Positions 36,986 through 46,779 of a stretch of 64,000 nucleotides of DNA are shown in pieces. The DNA comes from Pelagibaculum spongiae (GTDB lineage Bacteria; Pseudomonadota; Gammaproteobacteria; Enterobacterales; Pelagibaculaceae). Each line of letters starts with the position of its first letter. Positions within the stretch are counted from its first letter, which is position 1. The stretch covers positions 62,001 to 126,000 of the forward strand of contig NZ_QDDL01000007.1 in the NCBI RefSeq assembly GCF_003097315.1, given 5' to 3'. The notes under the pieces were generated by a model. That model was not told the DNA's origin and searched no databases. It saw only the letters and a list, made by a program, of their open reading frames with translations. A program made the translations under genes and the position numbers.

Positions 36986-38713
36986 CTAATCAGTAACCCA
37001 ACTCACCAAGTTTAATAACAACAAAAAAGCAGAAACACCTTGCCAGAACACGAGTGGGTTTCGTTCTAACAACGGCTGTTGCTTTGGCAGTTTAAATAGT
37101 GGGTTTGGCATTGAAAGATCTTGTAAAAATTCAGACAAGGCAGAGTAACGGTTTTTAGGATCCGGGCTACAGGCCTTTTCAATGGCCATATCAATCCACC
37201 ACGGTAAGTCTGGCCGATGCTTAAGCAACGACTGATAATGCAAATGCTGATAATGGCGTACCCGAATACTACTCCCTGCTTGTTCTTTGTAAGGTAACTG
37301 GCCCGACAACATTTCATAGGCCATTACTGCAATTGAAAACTGCTCGGCGCTGGTATCAATATTTCCGCTATCCAGAAAGTATTCTGGTGCCATATAGTTT
37401 TTGGTTCCGGGCGGCAGCGGCAGGTCATCATCAAGGTTTATATTTTGCTCACCTGCCACCCTAGCCGAGCCAAAATCAATCAGCAACACTCTGCCTTGCT
37501 GATCTAACATTAAATTCTCTGGCTTTAAATCTTGGTGCAATATCTGCATGCGGTGCACCACTCTAACCGCGCTTACAATCTGTTTTAACAAATTACGAAC
37601 TTCAGACATCGCTGGCTTTGGATGATCAAAAATCCATTGCCGAAGATTATCGCCGCTAATATATTGGCAACTATGGTAAAGAAACTTGCGATCTTCTCTT
37701 GGTGGATAGACCGACATCACCGCAGGATGATTTAAACGGCGGCCAATCCACTCTTCACGCAAAAAGCCTTCGATATATTTTGGGTCATCCTGATAATTCA
37801 CCGATGGTGTTTTTAATAATACCTGATTGTTTTCATTGTCGGCATCTGCTAACAAATCTTCAGCTAAATATAATTGCGACCGTTTACTGGCATGCAATTG
37901 TTCAATAATTAAAAAGTTATCAATTTTCTGTCCAGAATATAAATCAGGCGGGAATCGTAATTTTGCTAGCTGCTGTAGCCTGGTTTGCTCATCGCAAACC
38001 GGCAAAGATTCAACATAAGCAAGCATCACTGAAAGATTGTCTGTGCTACCTTGCTCCAGAGCCATTGCAACTAACTGATCGGCCATTTTTTGCAATGACC
38101 ATGGCTGCGATAATAACTGCCTGACCTGACTTCTATCCAACACATCATGCACTCCATCGGTGGTTAGCATAAGTAGATCACCCACTTGCAATGCATGCTG
38201 TTTATAATCTATTTCAATGCCGGGCTCTATGCCCAGCGCCCGGCCTAAATAATGTTGCTGGCCAACATGATGCATATGGTCTCGGGTTAAATGCTCCAAT
38301 AAACCATTGCGCATTAACCAACCTCGTGAATCACCAGCATGCAACAAATGCAATTGATTATTTTTAGCAACCATCGCGGTAAATGTGGTACACCAACTAC
38401 CTTGATCATCGGGAATTTGGTGGCCAAGTTGGTATAACCAGCGATTTAATGCGTAAAGCACTTTGGCTGCAGCATGCTTAATCGTCCATGAATCTGGGGT
38501 ACTGTAATAATCTGCAATAAAGCTATTAACCGCAGTCTGGCTAGCTTGCTGGGCATGACTAGATGCACTCACACCATCAGCAATAACCAACACCAAACCT
38601 TTATTGGCCAGAACAGAATCTGAATCAGGAATCGAAATTGCGCAAGCATCTTGGTTTTGTTGTTTTATTCCTTTATCTGACGCAACTGCCGTGATTATTT
38701 TCAATTTGCTCAT
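36986..38713 (-). CDS. PP2C phosphatase / Ser-Thr protein kinase with C-terminal membrane anchor
   Basis: A 575-residue protein with two catalytic domains. Residues ~1-245 are a PP2C phosphatase (NQDACAIS, VIADGVSASSHAQQAS, HAGDSRGWLM, TTDGVHDVLD, GSTDNLSVM). Residues ~265-525 are a Hanks-type kinase (catalytic loop HQDLKPENLM, DFGSARV, APEYFLDSG) whose Gly-rich loop is weak. A single helix near the C-terminus (FWQGVSAFLLLLNLVSWV) anchors it. Proteins with this architecture are known next to nitrate transporters in gammaproteobacteria, as here, so a role in tuning nitrate uptake or assimilation is likely but inferred. Confidence 0.92.
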   Translation of the reverse strand: MSKLKIITAVASDKGIKQQNQDACAISIPDSDSVLANKGLVLVIADGVSASSHAQQASQTAVNSFIADYYSTPDSWTIKHAAAKVLYALNRWLYQLGHQIPDDQGSWCTTFTAMVAKNNQLHLLHAGDSRGWLMRNGLLEHLTRDHMHHVGQQHYLGRALGIEPGIEIDYKQHALQVGDLLMLTTDGVHDVLDRSQVRQLLSQPWSLQKMADQLVAMALEQGSTDNLSVMLAYVESLPVCDEQTRLQQLAKLRFPPDLYSGQKIDNFLIIEQLHASKRSQLYLAEDLLADADNENNQVLLKTPSVNYQDDPKYIEGFLREEWIGRRLNHPAVMSVYPPREDRKFLYHSCQYISGDNLRQWIFDHPKPAMSEVRNLLKQIVSAVRVVHRMQILHQDLKPENLMLDQQGRVLLIDFGSARVAGEQNINLDDDLPLPPGTKNYMAPEYFLDSGNIDTSAEQFSIAVMAYEMLSGQLPYKEQAGSSIRVRHYQHLHYQSLLKHRPDLPWWIDMAIEKACSPDPKNRYSALSEFLQDLSMPNPLFKLPKQQPLLERNPLVFWQGVSAFLLLLNLVSWVTD

Positions 38714-39127
38714 GTACCTGCGCCCCCAGCTTCAATTACTACTTTTTAGTCTGTTATTATTTGGCTTTATCGCTCTTTTTAATTACCCAACAAAGCATTA
38801 TCTATAACCATTAATCGTTGAGCAAGTATCCGCATAAGACGATGCTCTAAGACACCTAGGTTTTCGGATGATTGTTGGGTGCGCCTTAAAGCTTACCCAA
38901 CCTACTTTAGTTCGGTATCAGCTGAAATATCAGAACCTTATTAATGAAAATCAATCGGTTTTCGTAGCCTGGGTAAGCCTGTGGGCGAACCCGGGGTTAA
39001 ATGCCATATATTTCAAATAGTGCAAGAGCAAATGCAACAATTAATAACAACTAGAAAACTTTTATAAATTCTTATTATCTAAGCCGCCTAAAATATTTTA
39101 GGCGGCTTAGGCTGAATGAAAACTAAA
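38714..39127. other. Intergenic region between the nitrate transporter and the kinase
   Basis: 414 bp without a gene. It contains a REP-like hairpin (GTTGGGT at 38874-38880 with ACCCAAC at 38895-38901) and a long perfect palindrome listed separately. The size of the gap suggests the kinase may have its own promoter. Confidence 0.55.
39080..39109 (-). terminator. Perfect 30-bp palindrome after the nitrate transporter gene
   Basis: TAAGCCGCCTAAAAT is followed directly by its exact reverse complement, with no spacer. As RNA it forms a long, GC-rich hairpin 19 bp past the stop codon. It has no T run beyond the stem, so it could be a weak terminator, an RNA-stabilising 3' hairpin or a DNA-level cruciform. 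Confidence 0.6.
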
Positions 39128-40609
39128 TCAAGTCACATCAATCATAGTCACCGTACCATCGGGTAAAACCTCTGCCACCTGCCCTTCTGGCTCTTCCAAA
39201 AATAACAAGGTAACAAAGCCCAACACCGCTGTACCGGCAATCACGAAAAAGAAAGTCTGGTAGCTGACCAATGACAATACCGTCAGATAGAACACCGCGC
39301 CTACGTTACCGTAAGCACCTGTCATGCCAGCAATTTGACCGGTAAGGCGGCGTTTAATTAAAGGAACTACCGCAAATACCGCGCCTTCACCTGCCTGAAC
39401 AAAGAATGAACAAGCCATCGCTGCAATTACTGCGAAAGCTAATGGCCAACTACTATCCACGTACCCCATCAGCAAGTAACCCAACGCCAGGCCAGCCGTT
39501 AATACCAATAAGGTCGGTTTACGGCCAAATTTATCGCTAATAATGCCACCACCAGGTCGAGACATTAAATTCATAAAGGCATAAGCTGATGCAACCAAAC
39601 CGGCCATAACCGGATTTAAACCAAAGGTATCGGCAAAGAATAATGGCAACATAGAAATCACAGCCAGTTCTGAACCGAAAGTAGCAAAATATAAAATATT
39701 TAATACTGCGACTTGCTTGAATTTATACTGATGAATTTCAGCTACTGGTTTTTCGAAAATCTCGCAATTTACCTGCCATGCTTTCCAACACTCGAATAAA
39801 TACAATGCACAGAGTCCGACATAAATAGACAGTACAACCGATTGCTCTAACATAGAAACGCCCGCAGGTGACAATTTCCATGCTAACAGTGCTAAAGCGG
39901 CATACATTGGGATTTTCATCACTAACAACAGTACAAAGTCACCCTTTGAGGTCACTTCCATTGCACCGAGGTTTTTAGGCCTAAAGTAGGTCGAACCTTT
40001 CGGAGTATCGGTTACGTTTTTATAATAGATAACGCTATAAATTAACGAGATCAATCCAGTAATACCAATGGCATACCTCCAGCCATCATCGGTTCCGAAT
40101 ATTGATCCAATAACAATCGCTAGCGTAGGCAACGCCATTGCCGCAGCAGCAGAACCAAAGTTGCCCCAACCACCATAAATACCTTCAGCGGTACCTAACT
40201 GACGGGCAGGAAACCACTCTGAAACCATTCGTATTCCGACCACAAAGCCTGCACCTATCGCGCCTAACATAAAGCGCGCAACTGCTGCCTGAGTAAAGGT
40301 TTCAGCAAATGCATACATAAAGCAAGGAATACTACATAGCGCTAACAGCCATGAATATACTAATCTGGGCCCATATTTATCGGTCAGCATGCCGATTACA
40401 ACCCGTGCCGGAATGGTTAAGGCCACATTCAATATCAGCAAGGTTTTTAACTGCTCTCGCGTCAATCCCAAGCTTTCAGAAATCGCCAACGTGAGCGGTG
40501 CATGGTTAAACCACACCACGAAGGTGATAAAAAAAGCAATCCAGGACAAATGTAGAACTTTCATTTTTCCCTGAAATGAGAACAGGTTAATTCTATCTGG
40601 ATTTTCCAT
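39128..40609 (-). CDS. Nitrate/nitrite transporter, MFS NNP family (NarK/NasA type)
   Basis: A 493-residue, 12-helix major facilitator. The two nitrate-signature regions are present: GGWGNFGSAAAAMALPTL after helix 4 and GMTGAYGNVGAVFYL after helix 10, with conserved RMVSEWFPARQLGTAEGIYGG. It imports nitrate for assimilation, or exchanges nitrate and nitrite. GAGGTGA precedes the ATG. The sigma-54-type promoter upstream and the downstream PP2C-kinase favour an assimilatory role. The nitrate and nitrite reductase genes are not in the window. Confidence 0.93.
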   Translation of the reverse strand: MENPDRINLFSFQGKMKVLHLSWIAFFITFVVWFNHAPLTLAISESLGLTREQLKTLLILNVALTIPARVVIGMLTDKYGPRLVYSWLLALCSIPCFMYAFAETFTQAAVARFMLGAIGAGFVVGIRMVSEWFPARQLGTAEGIYGGWGNFGSAAAAMALPTLAIVIGSIFGTDDGWRYAIGITGLISLIYSVIYYKNVTDTPKGSTYFRPKNLGAMEVTSKGDFVLLLVMKIPMYAALALLAWKLSPAGVSMLEQSVVLSIYVGLCALYLFECWKAWQVNCEIFEKPVAEIHQYKFKQVAVLNILYFATFGSELAVISMLPLFFADTFGLNPVMAGLVASAYAFMNLMSRPGGGIISDKFGRKPTLLVLTAGLALGYLLMGYVDSSWPLAFAVIAAMACSFFVQAGEGAVFAVVPLIKRRLTGQIAGMTGAYGNVGAVFYLTVLSLVSYQTFFFVIAGTAVLGFVTLLFLEEPEGQVAEVLPDGTVTMIDVT

Positions 40610-40893
40610 TGTGACTTCACCTCTCCATTGGATATATCGTCACAACAGCCATCGCAAGGGTTAGGCCAACTTAACTAAAATTGTTTTTACGTTTAATTTC
40701 AACAAATTAACAGGATTTGCAATCTTTCTCTATCAAAGCACCTGCCAATTAACAGTGCACTTAAACAACCACTCGCACCAGTTGAATGCAATTTAATTGA
40801 AAAACGAATATTGCAGTTACCAAATTACTCGATGGTTTTTATATTTAAAATGACAACTTAGTTTAGCCATTTTGACCTGGTTAATTTTGAACG
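40610..40893. other. Promoter region of the nitrate transporter
   Basis: About 280 bp between fleQ and the transporter with no gene. It contains the sigma-54-type promoter (40654-40669) and, 60-100 bp further upstream, GCAC...GTGC half-site elements that could be NtrC sites but have irregular spacing. Confidence 0.5.
40654..40669 (-). promoter_or_regulatory. Sigma-54-type promoter of the nitrate transporter
   Basis: Minus-strand TTGGCCTAACCCTTGC keeps the invariant GG and GC with the exact spacing of TGGCAC-N5-TTGC, with two mismatches in the -24 element. It would start transcription roughly 30 bp before the ATG, which fits NtrC-controlled nitrate uptake. Confidence 0.65.
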
Positions 40894-40920
40894 AAAAAAA
40901 ACCAGCACTTGGCTGGTTTA
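40892..40920 (-). terminator. Rho-independent terminator of fleQ
   Basis: On the minus strand AAACCAGC pairs with GCTGGTTT around a 5-nt loop and is followed by a run of Ts. It lies 37 bp past the fleQ stop. Confidence 0.9.
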
Positions 40921-40956
40921 AAAATAAAATCACTTTTTAAAATCTATAATTTGTCG

Positions 40957-42438
40957 CTATGCTATTCTGGCTATTTCATACTTACGCATCTTTTCAACTA
41001 GCGTGGTTCGGCGCATTTTCAATTGCTCGGCAGCTCTGGCAACCACACCACCACTTTGCTCTAAAGCTAAGCCAATGATTTCAATTTCAATCTGTGCTAA
41101 ATGCTCTTTTAGATCAAGCCCACCTTCAGGTAGCTCGGTTTTTAAAACAGGTGCAGCCATAGGTTCGTCAACAATCCATTGATCATCTGGCAAAGGTGGT
41201 AGCTCATCTAAGTTAACTGGCTGATTTAATAACTGACTTTCCAACCCCGGAGGTGCCTCATAACGTGGTGTTTCTTCAGGAATTTCACCCTGACGGTAAC
41301 GTTCGGGCAAATCATGATATCCGACGACCGAATCGGGATATAAAATGGTCAAACGTTCAATCAGATTCGATAACTCACGAACATTACCTTTCCAAGTGCA
41401 ATTCTGCAGCGCAATGATCGCTTCAGCAGAAAGCGTGACACCTGGTCGACCTTGTTTAGTTAATCGATATACCAATCGATCAAATAATTCGGGTAAATCT
41501 TGCAAGCGCTGGCGGAGCGAGGGCACTTCTATCGGAAAAACATTAAGTCGATAATATAAATCTTCTCGAAAGTCGCCTTTTCGAATAAGCGTTTCCAAAT
41601 CCCGATGCGTTGCAGCAACAATCCGCACATCACAGGCAATGCTTTTATTACCGCCAACTCTTTCAAAAGTGCGCTCTTGAAGTACTCGCAATAATTTGAC
41701 TTGCATCTGTAGTGGCATATCGCCTATTTCATCAAGAAATAACGTGCCACCTTTTGCAAGTTCAAATCGACCGGCTCTTGCGCTGATTGCTCCAGTAAAA
41801 GCGCCTTTTTCATGGCCAAACAATTCGCTTTCTAAAAGCTCACCTGGTATTGCACCGCAATTCACCGGTACAAAAGGCCCTTCTTTACGACAAGATGCTT
41901 CATGTAAGCTACGAGCGACTTCTTCTTTGCCGGTACCCGATTCGCCTAATACCAGAACATTGGCATCGCAATCTGCAACTTGTGACACTAATTGTCGGAT
42001 TTCTGACATCGCAGAGCTTTGGCCTGCCAAACGTGTGATCGCAGCCACAGAACACGGCTTTTTCATCGTTTGATAACGACGCGCGCGTTGAATCATATCT
42101 AACATTTGGCTACGGGATAGCGGCCATGGCATATGATCAAACAATAACTTTTCTGCTTGTGATTTAAATGGTGCCAGCTGTAAATCTGGACTAATCCCCA
42201 GCACAACCGCATCGCCAATAAAATCAGGGAGTGTCTGTAATAGCTTGTTAGTTTGGGTGTTTTTGTTTGCATTTCCAACCAGGTAAATTAAAACATCCTG
42301 GTCTTTATTCGCAATATCCAACCACTGATCCACACTATATGCATCCGCAGAAAAACCCATAAAATTCAGCAGTAACTGCAAATCTCTTCTGCGCTGTGCA
42401 TCATCGTCGATGCATAGTAGTTTGAATTCCTGAGCCAT
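40957..42438 (-). CDS. fleQ: Sigma-54-dependent master flagellar regulator FleQ
   Basis: About 493 residues: an N-terminal FleQ receiver-like domain ([23 protein letters not shown]), an AAA+ domain with Walker A GESGTGKE, the sigma-54-contacting GAFTGA loop and [11 protein letters not shown], and a C-terminal Fis-type helix-turn-helix ([24 protein letters not shown]). The ATG at 42438 is chosen because GGGGGAG lies just upstream; the longer frame begins with TTG. FleQ activates the sigma-54 promoters seen here. Unusually, it follows flgL directly, without flagellin, flaG, fliD or fliS between, and fleSR do not follow it. Confidence 0.95.
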   Translation of the reverse strand: MAQEFKLLCIDDDAQRRRDLQLLLNFMGFSADAYSVDQWLDIANKDQDVLIYLVGNANKNTQTNKLLQTLPDFIGDAVVLGISPDLQLAPFKSQAEKLLFDHMPWPLSRSQMLDMIQRARRYQTMKKPCSVAAITRLAGQSSAMSEIRQLVSQVADCDANVLVLGESGTGKEEVARSLHEASCRKEGPFVPVNCGAIPGELLESELFGHEKGAFTGAISARAGRFELAKGGTLFLDEIGDMPLQMQVKLLRVLQERTFERVGGNKSIACDVRIVAATHRDLETLIRKGDFREDLYYRLNVFPIEVPSLRQRLQDLPELFDRLVYRLTKQGRPGVTLSAEAIIALQNCTWKGNVRELSNLIERLTILYPDSVVGYHDLPERYRQGEIPEETPRYEAPPGLESQLLNQPVNLDELPPLPDDQWIVDEPMAAPVLKTELPEGGLDLKEHLAQIEIEIIGLALEQSGGVVARAAEQLKMRRTTLVEKMRKYEIARIA

Positions 42439-42444
42439 TTTCTC

Positions 42445-42473
42445 CCCCAATACGGGACATTCTTGTATTGGGG
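42445..42473 (-). promoter_or_regulatory. Hairpin overlapping the fleQ ribosome binding site
   Basis: On the fleQ mRNA strand CCCCAATAC pairs perfectly with GTATTGGGG (9 bp, 11-nt loop). The last Gs of the 3' arm are part of the GGGGGAG Shine-Dalgarno sequence, and the ATG lies 6 nt further. Folding would block ribosome entry. As DNA it could also be an operator dyad. Confidence 0.75.
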
Positions 42474-42525
42474 TGAAGCTTACTGGATGTCACATGTCAG
42501 TTTATTGACACAATACTGTTTTACG

Positions 42526-43743
42526 TTAGATATAGTCAAAAAGACTGCTGCCTTGCGCCAAACTAAAACTTTTCATTGATGCCTGTAGCGATGCTTGTTT
42601 GACACTTAATTCTGTGACAAGCGTCGCAAAATCGGCATCTCGTAAATTTGAGCGTAATGTTTTATCGAAAAGACTTAATCCTTCATTTACTTCTCGCTCG
42701 GTATCTACACTATTTAATCGCGAACCAATTTCCGCTCGCTGTAGTGAAATATTATTCATACCAGAATCTAAATCATTTAATAATCTACCAAGACTTTCCA
42801 TGCGAACTGTATCTGCTTCAGTGCCACTATCTGGATCTTCTAAAACCTGAATGATATTACTCACGGTGGTAAATAAATCTTGGTTGCCGCCAAATGTCAG
42901 ACCAAATGTATCATTCGTTTTGGCTCCATCAGAAATAATTATTTCTACACCATCAACGACTATCGCAGCACCTTTTGTTGAGTCATAAGCGAAAGCTGGA
43001 TCACCAGGTTTTGGAAAAAGTTGTTTACCTGCGAGATCACTCGCTACTATTTCTGGTCCAGCACCTTCATCGACAATTTTAACCTGTAACGGAGTCGCTG
43101 AGTAAGCACCTTTAACTCGACTTTCTACCGTAGCGGTTCCGGTATTAGCTACACCAGCAACTACTCGAGGTGCGCCAGCTGTTTCTATATTTACAAAGAT
43201 TTCACTACCTGGATGATTGGTAATGACTCGAGCATTTGGGCCAATTTCTATTTCTCGGCTGCCATTGTCACCTTGGTAAGAATAAATACCTTCACGGTTG
43301 ACAGTAAAAGGCTGCTGCTGGCTTTGAAAACCGGAAAACAAATATTCTCCATTTGCTTCGCGCGTATTGGCTAAGCCAGTGACGTGTTCTAATTGTGTTT
43401 GCATTTCCTGAGCAATAATGTCGCGGTCATTTTGCGACAATGATTCTTTATTGGCGCTGATCATTAATTCTCGAATCCGCTGCAAGCTGCTCGTAACAGC
43501 ATCTAGCGTACTGTCTTCTAAAGCCAATCGATTTTCTGCGAAATTAGCATTACCTTGAAACTGTTCCAACTGATTGATTTCTTGATCTAACACAATGATC
43601 TGTGCCATTGCTAAAGGGTCGTCAGATGCTTGATTGACTCTTTTACCCGTCGACATTTGTACTTGAATATCAGACATTTCCGATTGTGACTTATTTATTT
43701 GCGACAGAGTGCTGTTATACATTTGTAAAGTTGATATACGCAT
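42526..43743 (-). CDS. flgL: Flagellar hook-filament junction protein FlgL (HAP3)
   Basis: A 405-residue flagellin-like protein. N-terminal MRISTLQMYNSTLSQINKSQSEMSDIQVQMSTGKRVNQASDDPLA and C-terminal LRDADFATLVTELSVKQASLQASMKSFSLAQGSSLFDYI (seen in parts) are the two coiled-coil arms of HAP3; the variable middle is long. It follows flgK by 13 bp. Confidence 0.96.
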   Translation of the reverse strand: MRISTLQMYNSTLSQINKSQSEMSDIQVQMSTGKRVNQASDDPLAMAQIIVLDQEINQLEQFQGNANFAENRLALEDSTLDAVTSSLQRIRELMISANKESLSQNDRDIIAQEMQTQLEHVTGLANTREANGEYLFSGFQSQQQPFTVNREGIYSYQGDNGSREIEIGPNARVITNHPGSEIFVNIETAGAPRVVAGVANTGTATVESRVKGAYSATPLQVKIVDEGAGPEIVASDLAGKQLFPKPGDPAFAYDSTKGAAIVVDGVEIIISDGAKTNDTFGLTFGGNQDLFTTVSNIIQVLEDPDSGTEADTVRMESLGRLLNDLDSGMNNISLQRAEIGSRLNSVDTEREVNEGLSLFDKTLRSNLRDADFATLVTELSVKQASLQASMKSFSLAQGSSLFDYI

Positions 43744-43756
43744 TTAAAAATACCTC

Positions 43757-45802
43757 TTAAACTCGAATCGCATCTAACAATGTTTGAATCACACCATCAG
43801 CGACCGAAATCACTTTTGCCGATGCCTGATAAGCCTGTTGGTATTGCATTAATCGAGTGGCTTCTTCATCCAGATTGACGCCAGAAATCGATTGCTGATT
43901 CTGATTCGCTAAATTCAACAAGGTTTTGCTAGCATCCATATTGATTTTTGCATTATCACCTTGAGCTCCAATCCGTGACACGGTTTGCCCGTAGGCTTCA
44001 GTTAATGTGCGGCCATTGACTAGATTTTGATCTTTTAAACCGGCCATTAGCTGCATATTTCTATTATCACCTTGCCCGCTTCGGTTAGCAGAAATCTTGA
44101 TGCTATCGCCTGCCTGTGGTGTGCCAGCTAGATTAAATTCAATTTTACCCAAGTCTGCAATTTCAATTTGGTAGCCCTTTACTGTTTCATCTGTTGCTTG
44201 ATTATATGGAATACTAGCGGTCGTTGTTACACCACCATCTATTGACAAAGTAAACCCAGGGCCGTCTGGAGTACCATCGCCATCAAAATCGATCGCATCC
44301 TGAAAAGTCAGCGTGATATCTTTCAAGCTATTCCAGCCAGAACCATCGCCGGTTCTTTCTACAAACTTCAGATTTTGAATTCTGCTATCACCGGCATTAG
44401 TTTCAGCATTAACGTTAGTGACGGGCACTGCTGCTGCAATTTTTTCTGGGTCATCAATCCGACGTTGAAAATCAGTTAGTCCATGACGGGTAGGTGTAAT
44501 CAGGAACTTATCACCCACAGCTGGCGCTTCTGATAATTCAATTGAAAAACCTTCATCAAAATCATTCGGTGCAGTACCGCCAGCAATTTTTATTAATAAC
44601 GGATCAGCTTGTTCTGTGGTATCTATCTCAAAAGTCTCTTCAGGGTTTTTACGGGTAACCAAATATTTATATTTATCATTATCTACATCACCAATAAATT
44701 TAACCGTATAATCACTGGTGGTTAGTTTACTCGCATCATCAATAGAAACAGAAGCTTTTGCCGCGCCATTATTGGTTAAATACGCCTGCCCACGCGCGTC
44801 TTTTAAATGCTGGCTATTTACATCGCTATATAATGGTTCACCCAATTGACCATTAATATCAACACCGAGTTTTTGCTGTTCATTCATGGTCTGTTGGATC
44901 ACTAAAGCCAACCGCCCAAGCTCATTTTGAGTTTCTTCTACTGCGGTTTTTTTCAGTTCTTTCATTGCACCGATTTTACCGCCAGTAATGGTATCGGTAA
45001 TATCGATATCACCGGTATTGCTGGTAATTTGAATCGATCTGTTTAGTGGATCACCGGGATCAGGCGATGTTTTTAAGGTGTTATTAGCCCCGCCCAATAC
45101 CAAAGATTGACCCGTGCCAATAAAAACATCGACCATTAAACGCTCACCGGTTTGCACCTTGACTGAAGTGTATTCCGAGAGTTCACGAATCATGTCATCG
45201 CGTTTGTCTAATAAATCGTTTGGCTGAAAATTAGAACCGGCACTAATTTTATCAATTTCAACGTTAATAGCTGCAATTTGCTCTGCCAGTGAATTAACTA
45301 TGGTGACTGAGCCATCAATTGCTGAATTAATTCGATTACCCGATTCAAGCAATTGTTTATCTAGACTTTCCATTCTATCGACTAGTAATTGGCTTCGATC
45401 TAACATCACCTGACGTGCTGCAGGGTCCGATGGATTATTGGCAACCCCCTGCATTGAAGTAAACAAATGCTGCATTGAATCTGCCAGTCCGGTCGAAGAG
45501 TCTGACAATAATTTATCGATCTGGCTGGTGGTGTTGTAGCTGTAATCATACTGATTGGCGGTCGTGGTATTTGACCAAACCTGCATCACTGCAAACTGGT
45601 CATAATTGCGAAGAATATTACTCATTTCCGCACCGGTACCAATAAATCCGGCACCACTGAAATCGGGAATGCGAGCATCTTGGAATACACGCTGACGGCT
45701 ATAACCTGGCGTGTTAACGTTGGCAATATTGTGGCTGGTCGTGCTTAATCCTGCCTGACTTACTGTTAAGCCAGACAAGCCTGTCTGCATCATTCCTGCC
45801 AT
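43757..45802 (-). CDS. flgK: Flagellar hook-associated protein FlgK (HAP1)
   Basis: A 681-residue hook cap/junction protein. The N-terminal GLSGLTVSQAGLSTTSHNIANVNTPGYSRQRV and C-terminal LDEEATRLMQYQQAYQASAKVISVADGVIQTLLDAI are canonical. Two inserted central domains make it longer than the 547-residue E. coli protein, as is common in marine species. It overlaps flgJ by one base. Confidence 0.96.
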   Translation of the reverse strand: MAGMMQTGLSGLTVSQAGLSTTSHNIANVNTPGYSRQRVFQDARIPDFSGAGFIGTGAEMSNILRNYDQFAVMQVWSNTTTANQYDYSYNTTSQIDKLLSDSSTGLADSMQHLFTSMQGVANNPSDPAARQVMLDRSQLLVDRMESLDKQLLESGNRINSAIDGSVTIVNSLAEQIAAINVEIDKISAGSNFQPNDLLDKRDDMIRELSEYTSVKVQTGERLMVDVFIGTGQSLVLGGANNTLKTSPDPGDPLNRSIQITSNTGDIDITDTITGGKIGAMKELKKTAVEETQNELGRLALVIQQTMNEQQKLGVDINGQLGEPLYSDVNSQHLKDARGQAYLTNNGAAKASVSIDDASKLTTSDYTVKFIGDVDNDKYKYLVTRKNPEETFEIDTTEQADPLLIKIAGGTAPNDFDEGFSIELSEAPAVGDKFLITPTRHGLTDFQRRIDDPEKIAAAVPVTNVNAETNAGDSRIQNLKFVERTGDGSGWNSLKDITLTFQDAIDFDGDGTPDGPGFTLSIDGGVTTTASIPYNQATDETVKGYQIEIADLGKIEFNLAGTPQAGDSIKISANRSGQGDNRNMQLMAGLKDQNLVNGRTLTEAYGQTVSRIGAQGDNAKINMDASKTLLNLANQNQQSISGVNLDEEATRLMQYQQAYQASAKVISVADGVIQTLLDAIRV

Positions 45803-46779
45803 TAGCCCTGCACTCCTAGATTCACATTTACTTCGCTAGTGAAGTGTTCACCTTCAGCGATTCTTTGAATTTTTGCTGCGTAATTTGGATCGGTTGCATA
45901 ACCAGCATTTTGCAGCTCAGATAAATAAGCTTTGCTATCAGAAGTGTTTTTCATTGCCTGCGAATAGCGCGGTGATTGTGAAATAAAATCGACATAATCA
46001 TTAAAGCTTGATTTTAAATTTGGATACGCACGAAAGCTGGCCATTTCCTTTTTCGCCACACCACCGCGAAACTCCAGTGTCGATACCTGTACCCGCCCCC
46101 CTTGCCAGCGATGATCGGCCTTTATATTAAACAGGTTATTGCTGCCACTACCGTCCACACCTTTAACCATCTTTTTGCCCCAGCCGGTTTCAAGCGCCGC
46201 TTGAGCAATCAGTACTTCTGGCTTAACACCTAATTTGTTTGCTGCCGTTTTAGCCATTGGCATTAACTGACGAACAAAATCGGCAGGGTCAGAAAAGTTT
46301 GTTGCTGGCATTTGTGCATCAGAAAGCGCTTGCGAAAAACGACTTTTATTGGCCGAGCTATTATTTTCAATTGGGCTAGCAACTATTTTGTTTTGCAACT
46401 GCTTTAGTGATAACCATTGATTTCTTTGCGGTACATTTAATGTCTCTGGTGCTACTGCATCAACTTTTTTGGATGCTCGCTGTAACTGGTCAACAATCAT
46501 ATCTGTCAGACCTAAGCTGCCAGAACGTGTCATCCGATCTACCAGCTGATCATCCATCATCTGCTCGTAGACTTTTTCACCATTGCTATGCATGAAGTTA
46601 CCTTCTTCAAACACTGCATTACTTTCACGCATCGATTTCAGCATCATTTTAAAGAATTGACCTTCAAATTGACGCGCAGCTTCTCGCGTTGCTTCTGGGT
46701 TGTTTCGGCCAGCCTGGCGCTTTAAGTCAGCCAGTCCACGAACATCACTGGCTAGGTAATTTTCATTAGCCAGCTGCAT
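45802..46779 (-). CDS. flgJ: Peptidoglycan hydrolase and rod-cap protein FlgJ
   Basis: A 325-residue dual-domain protein: an N-terminal rod-capping domain (ARQFEGQFFKMMLKSMRESN) and a C-terminal glucosaminidase domain (LIAQAALETGWGKK with the catalytic Glu, NLFNIKAD, SFRAYPNLKSSFNDYVDFI). It opens the peptidoglycan layer for the rod. It overlaps flgI and flgK by one base each. Confidence 0.96.
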   Translation of the reverse strand: MQLANENYLASDVRGLADLKRQAGRNNPEATREAARQFEGQFFKMMLKSMRESNAVFEEGNFMHSNGEKVYEQMMDDQLVDRMTRSGSLGLTDMIVDQLQRASKKVDAVAPETLNVPQRNQWLSLKQLQNKIVASPIENNSSANKSRFSQALSDAQMPATNFSDPADFVRQLMPMAKTAANKLGVKPEVLIAQAALETGWGKKMVKGVDGSGSNNLFNIKADHRWQGGRVQVSTLEFRGGVAKKEMASFRAYPNLKSSFNDYVDFISQSPRYSQAMKNTSDSKAYLSELQNAGYATDPNYAAKIQRIAEGEHFTSEVNVNLGVQG

